Below, piece by piece: positions 14,656 through 22,076 of a stretch of DNA of 22,759 bases. Below the pieces are notes generated by a model. The model was given only the letters and a program-made list of their open reading frames with translations, made no database searches and was not told the origin of the DNA. Position 1 is the first letter of the stretch, and each line of letters begins with the position of its first letter. The stretch comes from Candidatus Jorgensenbacteria bacterium (GTDB lineage: Bacteria > Patescibacteriota > Minisyncoccia > UBA6257 > GWB1-50-10), in the NCBI GenBank assembly GCA_016234345.1, contig JACRFG010000009.1:1-22759 (forward strand). The letters are read 5' to 3'. The position numbers and the translations under genes were made by a program.

Positions 14656-14764
14656 CAGTGAGTGCTGAGGTTTTCCTTATCAAGAGCGTCCGCAAGGAAG
14701 TTCTAGAAATCTAAGGAAAGCCCCCTCCATCCCCCCTGATTTACGTCAGGGGGGTTTGGTTTTA
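14656..14764 (+). ncRNA. Candidate small structured RNA (about 110 nt), SRP-like apical loop
   Basis: A promoter, about 75 nt of non-coding sequence and a strong terminator define a stand-alone unit. The transcript can fold into one long hairpin: GGTTTTCCTTA (14669-14679) with TAAGGAAAGCC (14712-14722), 11 pairs with one G-U; an internal loop; AGAGC (14683-14687) with GTTCT (14700-14704); a G-A mismatch; TCC-GCAA-GGA (14689-14698), with a GNRA tetraloop. The apical stretch 14688-14700 matches 12 of 13 bases of the E. coli 4.5S RNA tip. However, the conserved AGCA/CAGG symmetric-loop bases next to it are not present, so a signal recognition particle RNA is only a possibility. The 5' end is estimated. 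Confidence 0.45.
14731..14764 (+). terminator. Rho-independent terminator of the small RNA unit
   Basis: CCCCCCTGA (14731-14739) pairs perfectly with TCAGGGGGG (14746-14754) around a 6-nt loop, followed by TTTGGTTTTATTTT. Confidence 0.9.
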
Positions 14765-14790
14765 TTTTCCGTCAGGGGGGTTTGGTTTTA
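14744..14790 (+). repeat. Tandem duplication of a terminator 3' arm
   Basis: The 21-bp stretch 14744-14764 (3' arm GTCAGGGGGG plus T-rich tail) recurs exactly at 14770-14790, offset by 26 bp. Either copy of the 3' arm can pair with the single CCCCCCTGA at 14731. Confidence 0.9.
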
Positions 14791-14798
14791 TATAGAAA

Positions 14799-14825
14799 AA
14801 CCCCGTTCTTTTTTAGAACGGGGTT
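14799..14825. terminator. Bidirectional rho-independent terminator
   Basis: AACCCCGTTCT (14799-14809) pairs perfectly with AGAACGGGGTT (14815-14825), loop TTTTT. A-runs before and T-runs after make it functional both for plus-strand transcripts and for the minus-strand barrel protein gene, whose stop lies 4 bp away. Confidence 0.9.
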
Positions 14826-14829
14826 GTTT

Positions 14830-17800
14830 TTAATATTCAACTTCGAAAGTCATGGCGGGACGCCATACGTCTTCGTGGAAGTACTTATATTCTTCAAAAC
14901 GAAGATAAAGCGGCCACCAACCAAATATACCCATCTTCAAAGCCAGACCAGCACGATGAACAAATCTAAACGGCTGACCAAGTTTGGCAATATCACCACC
15001 ATAGATAAACGGGGCTACGCTGAACGAAAAGAACCAGAACGGATAGCGATGCTCCCAGAATTCATAATCAGTAAGGAATATTCTTATAAGAGGGAATCTG
15101 GCTTCCACGCTATACGTCAGATATTTATTACCGAAAGACTTATCCCAGTTGAAACTGTAGAGTCCGGGCTCACGGTAAAGATCCGGCAAGAAGAAAGCGT
15201 AAGGAGCATAACCGGTCGAAAGACCATACGAAAGACGGGAAGCAACATAGAACCGGCCTTCCCACGGACGCCAGTAATGAATGCCATAGGTAGAAAATAT
15301 GGTATTCAATATTTTACCGCTCTGCGGACCGAAGACCGCTTCACGCATCTCCCAACTCGCATTGAAATAATGTCCATGACGAGTACCACGGAAGAAATCA
15401 AGAAATGTTCCATCCGATGTAAATTCTAAACCAAGCTTTAGGAAAGGGGATTGCAGGAAAGCCGGTTGAGGAATACGCCGAAGCGTATCACTCCCAGAAA
15501 AACTACCCTGATACTTGGTTGTGTCGTACCGCGCATCGGTGGTATCTAACCCTCCGTACGTAGTGTCTCGTGCACTCACAATCAAATCGGGCGGCTGCTG
15601 TACCAAAAATCCAAGTCCCAAACTTACGCTCACCGCATCTTCGAGATTAAACGGCCACGTAAATTTTCTTTCGAATCTGGCAATACCTTCTTTCATGACA
15701 TCGGCTGAATTAGACTTTGTCGAGAAATACCATCGAGGCTGGAGAGTAAAACCAGCTGCTGTCTGAGTGCGTAGGCGTCCGGAAAAATCAAACCATCTAA
15801 CTCCCAAATGCTGCACTGCGCTATTCGTAGAAAGCCATGAACTTATTGCAAAGCCATGTTCGCCGGTCGCATCGGTTTTACTGAACTCAGGAAAAGAGTA
15901 GTAAAAGGTGTTGTCCGGCGGAACCATCGCGTGGTAATCGGAGCTCTGATCGGGCATTTTGGATACGTTAGCCGTATCTTTATGCAAGAGAGCTATTCCC
16001 GGCTCGGACACATTCTCCAGAGGGATTTGTTCCAATGCGCCCGTATCAAGCGTAATTCCAACAAATCGACCATAAGGATTGCCCCTGCTCTTGCTTTCAT
16101 GAACAAGAAGAGTGCTATCTTGTCTGAAACCGATTAACTGATCGATTATGGGGTAGCGAACATAGATCGTGCCCTTATCGGTGTAAACCGCATCGCCGTA
16201 GCGATAGATATACGCTTTCGTATTCCCGTAAGGCCAAAGCACCAATTCAGGAACTCCATTCTGACGCAAAACTCGCGCAACAAGCATGTGATCGTTTTGA
16301 ACCCACTGATCTATATACCCACCTTCAAAAGCGTAACGAATAACTTTATTTCCATCATGCATGACCAGATAATGGGCATCTCGAGGACCGCCGCTTTCAA
16401 TATAGACAAGTTTCCCATTCCACAAGTTCGGCTGATCTTTTTGATACGAAGTATTCGTAAATCGTATAAGTTGTTTCTCCGGGATCGAATAACCATACAC
16501 ATCATTTTGACCTAATGTATCAATGCCGATAAAAAGCAGTGAATCGCGAGTGATAAAAGATATATCCCTAACCCATAAAAGTCCAGGAATAGAAAATTCT
16601 TCTTTTAACTCTACATTGCCGTCTTTATCGTATTCATAGATACGCACGTAATCCTGATCGGTCTTGGAAACAGTGACAACAACGCGATTGCCTAAAATGG
16701 CTGGTGCGTTATCGGCTCGATACCAAAGAGTCTTATCGTCGAATTGGCGATCGATTTCAATGTTGTCGATTTTTCTCTTTTCTTTAAGACCGCCGGCAGC
16801 CGATGTATCAAAACCGAATGTCATCACATCAAGACCCCACTTCTTATTCTGCTCGTAAAACACCATACGATCGGTCGAACGATCAAAGCCAACCGAACCA
16901 ACAATGCCTACCTGACTAATGCCGGGCGCTGTTTTATCGCTGAACTTCATTTGGGGAAGATTGTCGGCTGTTCCGAAAAACGTACTGCCTTCATATTTAA
17001 CTTTCATAGACTTCCACCACTCGACTTCCCACGCGAGCAATTCCGCACCGAAAACCTTAGCCCATACAGAATCATACGGTTCATGACGAGCTAATCGTTT
17101 CCGTATACTCATTAAAGAATCGCGAGTAAAACGACTGGCCATAAAATGATGCAATTCATAACCCAATGTATAAACATTGAAGTCTCCGAAAATAGCCAAA
17201 TCTTCAAGAGAAGGCATCTCTTCATTTGTAACAGTGATAACGTTACGCATGGCTGTTCTAGCCCGCCTGTAGTCATCACGTTCGTTCAAACTATCAAGAT
17301 ACACATCGCTTGTCGCAAACTCGGCCATTCCTTCCGTCGCCCAAATAGGCATACGCGGACGAGAATCCGAACGTTCATCCAAAAGATGAGCGGTTTCGGC
17401 ATGGTCCTTAATGAAAAGTTTTTCCAAGGCGTGAAACATCTCATGAGCCAGCGTACTTTTAAACTCACTTTCGTTGCCGCGGTATGGGAAAGCCATCCGC
17501 AAACTGAAAAGTTCGGTGAACCCCAAGATACCGGGCGGTAAGAAAAAATGGATCACCATTTGCTGATTGAAATCCTGCGGATTGGGATAAAGAAGAATAA
17601 CGAGCTTCTTTTTAGGCTTCCAGAATTCGTGCTTGTATATAACATTACCGGATGTATCGCTTACAAATGGCAAATGTTTGTATTCAAGCGGCCGAGATTT
17701 CTCGGATTTATTCTTATAAACCCTAACCGTATCCTCAGAAAGTTTAATAGGTACATCGGTCTGAAAAAGCTTCTCCGAATAGATATTCAGAATCTCGGGC

Positions 17801-17988
17801 ACTAAAGCACTTACTTTTCTCGCAATCGGCTCCATCGGTCGATGAAAATAAACTTCATAAGTCGAATCGCCGATTACCTGCCAATCGAACGGTCGGTAGA
17901 TTATGCCTCGCTGACGCTGAGCATCAACAGTTATAACCGCCGCCAACGTGGCGAAAATGACAATAAGGATGCGCAGTAAAAACCTCAT
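14830..17988 (-). CDS. Gluzincin metallopeptidase / beta-propeller / outer-membrane barrel protein (1052 aa)
   Basis: The ATG at 17988 is chosen because it starts a clean signal peptide (MRFLLRILIVIFATLAAVIT, cleavage likely near VDAQ, residue 24); a frame from 18129 would bury it. A peptidase MA-like zinc domain holds HEMFH (H182, E183, H186) and a third ligand in WATEGMAEF (E219). Residues about 360-660 are beta-rich with repeated blade-like strands (a WD40/TolB-type propeller). From about 710 come alternating aromatic strands, including SVEARFPL (960-967, as in Omp85/BamA barrels), ending in FEVEY with a C-terminal Tyr like a barrel beta-signal. Similar architectures occur in Ignavibacteria-like diderms. 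It has its own promoter and terminator. Protease activity and outer-membrane location are inferred. Confidence 0.8.
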   Translation of the reverse strand: MRFLLRILIVIFATLAAVITVDAQRQRGIIYRPFDWQVIGDSTYEVYFHRPMEPIARKVSALVPEILNIYSEKLFQTDVPIKLSEDTVRVYKNKSEKSRPLEYKHLPFVSDTSGNVIYKHEFWKPKKKLVILLYPNPQDFNQQMVIHFFLPPGILGFTELFSLRMAFPYRGNESEFKSTLAHEMFHALEKLFIKDHAETAHLLDERSDSRPRMPIWATEGMAEFATSDVYLDSLNERDDYRRARTAMRNVITVTNEEMPSLEDLAIFGDFNVYTLGYELHHFMASRFTRDSLMSIRKRLARHEPYDSVWAKVFGAELLAWEVEWWKSMKVKYEGSTFFGTADNLPQMKFSDKTAPGISQVGIVGSVGFDRSTDRMVFYEQNKKWGLDVMTFGFDTSAAGGLKEKRKIDNIEIDRQFDDKTLWYRADNAPAILGNRVVVTVSKTDQDYVRIYEYDKDGNVELKEEFSIPGLLWVRDISFITRDSLLFIGIDTLGQNDVYGYSIPEKQLIRFTNTSYQKDQPNLWNGKLVYIESGGPRDAHYLVMHDGNKVIRYAFEGGYIDQWVQNDHMLVARVLRQNGVPELVLWPYGNTKAYIYRYGDAVYTDKGTIYVRYPIIDQLIGFRQDSTLLVHESKSRGNPYGRFVGITLDTGALEQIPLENVSEPGIALLHKDTANVSKMPDQSSDYHAMVPPDNTFYYSFPEFSKTDATGEHGFAISSWLSTNSAVQHLGVRWFDFSGRLRTQTAAGFTLQPRWYFSTKSNSADVMKEGIARFERKFTWPFNLEDAVSVSLGLGFLVQQPPDLIVSARDTTYGGLDTTDARYDTTKYQGSFSGSDTLRRIPQPAFLQSPFLKLGLEFTSDGTFLDFFRGTRHGHYFNASWEMREAVFGPQSGKILNTIFSTYGIHYWRPWEGRFYVASRLSYGLSTGYAPYAFFLPDLYREPGLYSFNWDKSFGNKYLTYSVEARFPLIRIFLTDYEFWEHRYPFWFFSFSVAPFIYGGDIAKLGQPFRFVHRAGLALKMGIFGWWPLYLRFEEYKYFHEDVWRPAMTFEVEY

Positions 17989-18030
17989 TATTTCTGCCTT
18001 TTTTATTTTTGAAATGGATACTAAATTCAC

Positions 18031-18058
18031 TCTATACCCGCCCAGAGCCCCATGTAAA
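18031..18058 (-). promoter_or_regulatory. Promoter for the barrel metallopeptidase gene
   Basis: Minus strand TTTACA (18058-18053), 16-bp spacer, TATAGA (18036-18031). Predicted start near 18024 gives a leader of about 36 nt. A weak AAGGCAG lies before the ATG at 17988. Confidence 0.5.
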
Positions 18059-18070
18059 TAGAGGGGAGTC

Positions 18071-18101
18071 TTGTATACCGCTCCGCCTATCTGCATAATA
18101 G
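18071..18101 (+). promoter_or_regulatory. Probable promoter of secA
   Basis: TTGTAT (18071-18076), 19-bp spacer, TAATAG (18096-18101); an overlapping TAGAAT (18099-18104) is an alternative -10. Either way the transcript would begin close to 18107, at the left arm of the leader hairpin. The long spacer lowers confidence. Confidence 0.4.
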
Positions 18102-18106
18102 AATGT

Positions 18107-18173
18107 GGGCGGATAGATAGAGCACTCACTCATAAAAATAAAAAAGGAGGTCACCGCTATCCGCCCGACCTCC
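18107..18173 (+). promoter_or_regulatory. secA leader with two mutually exclusive hairpins and a buried Shine-Dalgarno
   Basis: Hairpin A: GGGCGGATAG (18107-18116) with CTATCCGCCC (18157-18166), 10 perfect pairs. Hairpin B: GGAGGTC (18146-18152) with GACCTCC (18167-18173), 7 perfect pairs. They interleave with no linker between the two right arms, so both cannot form together. The left arm of B belongs to AAAAAAGGAGGT, a near-perfect match to the 16S anti-Shine-Dalgarno, yet no start codon follows at normal spacing; the secA ATG is 38 nt further on. A regulatory switch is inference. Confidence 0.5.
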
Positions 18174-18188
18174 ATACAAGATCGAGAT

Positions 18189-20690
18189 ATGAGTTTCTTT
18201 TTAGGAAAATTGGTGCCGGACCGCACACTCAAACGCCTTCAGGGCGTTGTTTCACTTATTAATACAAAAGAGGCCGAAATTATCAAACTAACCGATGAGG
18301 GACTCCGAGAACGGTCGCTTTCACTGCGTTATGCCGTTGTCGAACGCGGTGGAGATGCGGAAATCTTGAATCACGTTCTACCGGAAGCATTTGCCCTCGT
18401 ACGCGAAGCCGGCCGTCGGACCTTGAAACAACGACACTTCGATGTTCAGTTCATCGGCGGCATTGTTCTTCACGAAGGTAAGATCGCCGAAATGATGACC
18501 GGAGAAGGTAAAACATTAGCCGCAACCGCTCCGGCTTATTTGAATGCTTTAAGTAACAAAGGAGTTCATATAGTAACCGTAAACGATTATCTGGCTCGCC
18601 GGGATACCGTATGGATGGGACAAATATATCACGCGTTAGGTCTTACGGTCGCCTGCATCGTACATGATGCCGCTTACCGTTATGATCCTTCATTTGAAAC
18701 CGAAAGTATCGACCGCGAACGAGATCTAACCGCAAGCTTCAAAGTAGTTGAGCGATTCTTAAGGCCTATTTCACGGAAAGATGCCTACACAGCCGATATC
18801 ACCTACGGCACCAACCACGAATTCGGATTTGATTATCTTCGCGACAACTTGAACCTTCGTTTATCCGATCGCGCCCAGCGCGAACATCATTATGCCATCA
18901 TCGATGAAGTCGATAGCATATTAATCGATGAGGCCCGCACGCCGCTCATCATCGCCGCACCAGATCGCGAATCAAGCGAATACTATAAAACATTTGCTAA
19001 AATCGCCGAACGTCTTAAGCCGGAAGAAGACTATATTGTAGACGAAAAATTGCGTACGGTTTCTGTAACCGATGCCGGAGTTACTAAAGTCGAGCATATG
19101 GTCGGCGTGTCTAATCTTTTCGACCCGGAACACAGCCGCCTATCCCACTTTCTCCAAGAAAGCGTCAAAGCCAAAGCTCTCTTTAAACGCGATAAGGATT
19201 ACGTAGTTAAAGGCAGCGAAGTGATTATTGTCGATGAATTTACGGGACGGCTCCTCCAAGGACGACGTTACTCGGGCGGCCTCCATCAGGCTATTGAAGC
19301 TAAAGAAGGGGTATTTGTGAAAGAAGAAAACCGGACGTACGCTCAAGTCACCATACAAAACTATTTCAGACTCTATAAAAAAATCGCCGGCATGACCGGT
19401 ACGGCCTCAACGAGCGCCGAAGAATTCCATAAGGTCTATAACCTCGACGTCATCTCGATACCGCCAAACCGTCCTATGGTCCGCGACGACAGGCCAGACG
19501 TAATTTATAAAACTAAAGACGCAAAATACCTGGCTCTAGCCGAATCGGTTCGAGAACGGCACAGCCAAGGTCAGCCGATCCTCTTGGGTACAACTTCTAT
19601 CAGTAACAACGAAACGATTTCCGAGTATCTGAAAAAAGCCGGCATACCCCACGAAGTATTAAACGCCAAAAACAATGAACGTGAAGGCGCGATTATCGCT
19701 CAAGCCGGGAAGCGCGGCGCCGTGACCGTCGCCACTAACATGGCTGGCAGGGGAGTCGACATAATTTTAGGCGGCAATCCTTTTGATCCGACCGAAGCCG
19801 AAAAGGTTAAAGCTTTGGGCGGTCTTCATGTAGTTGGTACCGAACGACATGAGGCCCGACGAATCGATAACCAACTACGCGGCCGCGCTGGCCGACAAGG
19901 CGATCCCGGCTCATCGCAATTCTTTCTCTCGCTTGAAGATGATCTTTTACGGATTTTCGGCGGCGATCGCATTAAAAACTTAATGAGCGCTCTAAATGTT
20001 CCCGAAGATTTACCTATTGAATCGCGCTTTGTATCCAAAGCAGTAAACCAAGCCCAAGGTAAAGTTGAAGGAGCTAATTTTGACATCCGCCACCATCTTC
20101 TTGATTTTGACGACGTCCTAAACAAACAACGTAGCGCGATATACCGACGACGAGTGGAACTGCTTAAGTCAGGCGAAGATAAAACCATTAAACCGGTCAT
20201 TGACGAAGTCCTTCGACACTACGTTGAACGCGCTTCTGACTATCTCGGCCGAAGTAACGATCCGGAAGCCCACCAAAAAATTCAAGAACTGACCGAAAAA
20301 TTAAAAGTCGTACCCGATGAACTCGGCCCCGAAAGATCAGTAATGATCGCGCAACATTTAGTGCGTATTTTAGACACCTTATGGATTGAACATTTGGAAA
20401 ATCTGGAAGGACTGCGGGACACCGTAAACATACGCGCCTATGCCCAACACGAACCCTTGGTAGAGTATCGCCGGGAAGCCCACATCCTTTTCCAATCGCT
20501 TAACGCGCATTTTGAAGCGCTAACTTGGAATACGATTTTCCAACTTTTTGAAATAAATATGGATAAGATCCAAACCAAACCAACACAATCTAATAAAACA
20601 CCGCCGCCGCCAGAAGCCAGAGATATTAAGAGAAATGATCCTTGTTGGTGCGGTTCAGGGAAAAAATATAAGAAATGTCATGGGGCGTAG
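18189..20690 (+). CDS. secA: Preprotein translocase ATPase SecA
   Basis: The motor that drives unfolded proteins through SecYEG at the cytoplasmic membrane. Walker A is MTGEGKTL (103-110), and Walker B / DEAD-like DEVD is 239-242 in IIDEVDSILIDEARTPLII. The second RecA-like domain carries TNMAGRGVDI and GRAGRQGDPGSSQFFLSLED. The C-terminal SEC-C zinc motif is intact (C819, C821, C830, H831). At 833 aa it lacks a long linker. An extra segment of about 35 residues before ADITYGTNHEFGF (with RDLTASFKVVERFLRP) is of the kind I associate with CPR SecA. The ATG at 18189 has only a weak GAG nearby. The last 21 bp of the gene, plus one base, recur at 22021, beside what looks like its original terminator. 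Confidence 0.97.
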   Translation: MSFFLGKLVPDRTLKRLQGVVSLINTKEAEIIKLTDEGLRERSLSLRYAVVERGGDAEILNHVLPEAFALVREAGRRTLKQRHFDVQFIGGIVLHEGKIAEMMTGEGKTLAATAPAYLNALSNKGVHIVTVNDYLARRDTVWMGQIYHALGLTVACIVHDAAYRYDPSFETESIDRERDLTASFKVVERFLRPISRKDAYTADITYGTNHEFGFDYLRDNLNLRLSDRAQREHHYAIIDEVDSILIDEARTPLIIAAPDRESSEYYKTFAKIAERLKPEEDYIVDEKLRTVSVTDAGVTKVEHMVGVSNLFDPEHSRLSHFLQESVKAKALFKRDKDYVVKGSEVIIVDEFTGRLLQGRRYSGGLHQAIEAKEGVFVKEENRTYAQVTIQNYFRLYKKIAGMTGTASTSAEEFHKVYNLDVISIPPNRPMVRDDRPDVIYKTKDAKYLALAESVRERHSQGQPILLGTTSISNNETISEYLKKAGIPHEVLNAKNNEREGAIIAQAGKRGAVTVATNMAGRGVDIILGGNPFDPTEAEKVKALGGLHVVGTERHEARRIDNQLRGRAGRQGDPGSSQFFLSLEDDLLRIFGGDRIKNLMSALNVPEDLPIESRFVSKAVNQAQGKVEGANFDIRHHLLDFDDVLNKQRSAIYRRRVELLKSGEDKTIKPVIDEVLRHYVERASDYLGRSNDPEAHQKIQELTEKLKVVPDELGPERSVMIAQHLVRILDTLWIEHLENLEGLRDTVNIRAYAQHEPLVEYRREAHILFQSLNAHFEALTWNTIFQLFEINMDKIQTKPTQSNKTPPPPEARDIKRNDPCWCGSGKKYKKCHGA

Positions 20691-20691
20691 G
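20670..20691 (+). repeat. Direct repeat copy 1 (3' end of secA)
   Basis: These 22 bp cover the codons for the final KKCHGA and stop of SecA plus one base, with core agaaatgtcatggggcgtag. They are identical to 22021-22042. An ATAT precedes both copies (with one extra C in copy 2), and a degenerate A-rich similarity continues for about 12 bp after both. Confidence 0.95.
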
Positions 20692-20734
20692 GGTAAGAAA
20701 AAGCCGCTGGGCGAACCATACGGCCGAAGATTGA

Positions 20735-20980
20735 TTACTTGAGTGCCGTCGCGACTTTCTTGGCGTCCTCTATGGGCCAAGAACCAGGCAGCGAGGTTTC
20801 ATGAGCATGAAGTGGGCATCCAAGTGCTTTGATTCTTGGATATGCTGGACAGACACAGTCAAATTGAAGTTTGAGATGATGGAAAGAAAGAACCACTTTT
20901 TTTTCAAAGCCAACGGAGTCAGCTTCTGTGTCTAGCAGGTGAAAACCAAGCGGCTGAAGTTCTTGCTCTGCGTACGTCAT
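20735..20980 (-). CDS. Hypothetical Cys/His-containing small protein (81 aa)
   Basis: ATG at 20980 is preferred over a longer upstream frame because AGGAG lies 8 nt ahead of it. The protein starts MTYAEQELQPLGFHLLDTEA. Its C-terminal half has FDCVCPAYPRIKALGCPLHAH with C42, C44, C55, H58 and H60, which could bind a metal ion. There is no signal peptide or membrane helix. It lies inside the segment flanked by the secA repeat, on the opposite strand to secA. The family is not recognised. Confidence 0.65.
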   Translation of the reverse strand: MTYAEQELQPLGFHLLDTEADSVGFEKKVVLSFHHLKLQFDCVCPAYPRIKALGCPLHAHETSLPGSWPIEDAKKVATALK

Positions 20981-21011
20981 CGCGTTATCTCCTATGATAA
21001 GTTCTGATAAT

Positions 21012-21040
21012 ATGTTATTAAATCCGTGTGGGGTAATCAA
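21012..21040 (-). promoter_or_regulatory. Possible promoter for the 81-aa gene
   Basis: Minus strand TTGATT (21040-21035), 17-bp spacer, TAACAT (21017-21012). The predicted start near 21005 leaves a 25-nt leader that contains the AGGAG site. Confidence 0.4.
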
Positions 21041-21143
21041 TAAGTAACAGAAGTGTCACGGAAATGGATAGGGTGTATATTTATTGGATTTTTTAGCGTA
21101 GTAAATATCTCCGAAGTGTGATATCAAGAGGAAATTTAATCTT

Positions 21144-21992
21144 ATGGAGAATGATTCAAAAATTGGAGTGAAAATAAAACAAACGCCCATTTTGATTATA
21201 TGCGTGCTAGTCGTGGTCATGGCATTGGCGGCCGTTTTCTCGGTTCTTCCGAGGAAAAATGTTTCTTCGACCACTACGCATACATACGAAGAAGTTCAAG
21301 AGTCAGGTATGGAAAGTGTTGAGCAACAGATTGATTTGGAAACAGGCGCAGATAAAGAAAGAGCCTCGCAAACTACCTTACAAAATGAAAAATCGCCGTC
21401 CTCGCAAGAGATATACATAAACCCTGAATATAAATTTTCCGTATCATATCCGAAATCAATCGGCGAATTTGAAGACAGGTTTCCTCTTTCATTCGGGGAG
21501 CATTTACAGAAGTGTACATGGTATGACCCAGGTCATGAGATCTACGATGAACATATTGGGATTGGAGAGTATCCGGTCAGCCCCGATTTTAAAAACTCGC
21601 AATGCAGTATTGTGCATGCTCCTTTCAATGAATACATAAAAGAACTTTTTGTTTCAAGAAAACCAAGTACTGCCATAAACGCAAAATATTTTAAGATCTC
21701 AAATTCTACCAACAACTCGATGTACGGATTTTTTTGGGAAATTCCTCTTCACGGAGCCACGCCAGAAAGTCCGCAAATCGGCTGGTCGGAAGTAAGATAT
21801 ATCATTGTGGAACCGCCAAACGGCGTTTTATCGGAAAATAGGGCATTGCAATTTTTTCTTGAAGGGGGAAGTCGTTCATGTCCCAACGCAATTTGCGAAC
21901 CAGGAGAGTCAGAGTTAATCTGTCCAGCCGATTGCAGAGAGAGCTGGGCAGACATGATTAATCAGATTTTTTCCACGTTGAAGTTTCAGTAA
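21144..21992 (+). CDS. Membrane-anchored extracytoplasmic protein with a Cys-rich C-terminal motif (282 aa)
   Basis: A single N-terminal transmembrane helix (about residues 14-35) is followed by a low-complexity Ser/Thr/Glu linker (40-88), then a globular domain starting INPEYKFSVSYPKSIG, a pattern common in secreted CPR and Gram-positive proteins of unknown role. Near the C-terminus is SCPNAICEPGESELICPADC (C246, C251, C260, C264), the C-x4-C-x2-GE-x-C-x3-C motif that often ends surface proteins of archaea and uncultured bacteria and is thought to be disulphide-bonded. A purine-rich AGAGGAAA lies about 10 nt before the ATG. It lies within the secA-repeat segment, so it may be an accessory surface gene acquired with it. 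Confidence 0.7.
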   Translation: MENDSKIGVKIKQTPILIICVLVVVMALAAVFSVLPRKNVSSTTTHTYEEVQESGMESVEQQIDLETGADKERASQTTLQNEKSPSSQEIYINPEYKFSVSYPKSIGEFEDRFPLSFGEHLQKCTWYDPGHEIYDEHIGIGEYPVSPDFKNSQCSIVHAPFNEYIKELFVSRKPSTAINAKYFKISNSTNNSMYGFFWEIPLHGATPESPQIGWSEVRYIIVEPPNGVLSENRALQFFLEGGSRSCPNAICEPGESELICPADCRESWADMINQIFSTLKFQ

Positions 21993-22020
21993 TAAGGTTT
22001 TCCCGTCCGTATCGCATATC

Positions 22021-22042
22021 AAGAAATGTCATGGGGCGTAGG
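22021..22042 (+). repeat. Direct repeat copy 2 (duplicated secA 3' end)
   Basis: Exact 22-bp copy of 20670-20691, here not in any evident gene and sitting 3 bp before the stem of a strong terminator. Confidence 0.95.
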
Positions 22043-22045
22043 AAT

Positions 22046-22076
22046 AAAAAAGAAGGTCTCACTAACCTTCTTTTTT
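22046..22076. terminator. Bidirectional terminator, probably the original secA terminator
   Basis: AAAAAAGAAGGT (22046-22057) pairs perfectly with ACCTTCTTTTTT (22065-22076), 12 bp, loop CTCACTA. It serves plus-strand transcripts from copy 2 and also the minus-strand 76-aa gene, whose TAG stop (22064-22062) lies in the loop. Confidence 0.9.

Larger units (their letters stand above)
20692..22020. mobile_element. Segment inserted or duplicated at the secA 3' end
   Basis: About 1.33 kb lies between the two copies of the secA 3' end. It separates secA from the strong terminator at 22046-22076, which directly follows copy 2. It carries an 81-aa gene (minus) and a 282-aa gene (plus), each with its own leader, and has no recognisable integrase or transposase. 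No terminal inverted repeats are evident. The simplest reading is an insertion with target duplication, or a cassette recombined at this 22-bp site, but an unequal duplication followed by divergence is possible. Confidence 0.55.

Noticed and set aside
14390..14695. A 101-codon minus-strand frame over the start-less ORF
   Set aside because: It runs through two terminator/promoter elements, and the plus-strand frame has the better protein character.
14782..15429. A 215-codon plus-strand frame opposite the barrel gene
   Set aside because: It starts inside the terminator cluster, has no ribosome site, shows no domain, and is antisense to a well-supported coding region.
17989..18129. 47-residue N-terminal extension of the barrel protein from ATG 18129
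   Set aside because: It places a good signal peptide in the interior and crosses the likely promoter at 18031-18058.
18107..18173. H-type pseudoknot in the secA leader
   Set aside because: The two stems interleave like a pseudoknot, but there is no linker to span the 10-bp stem, so they can only be alternatives.
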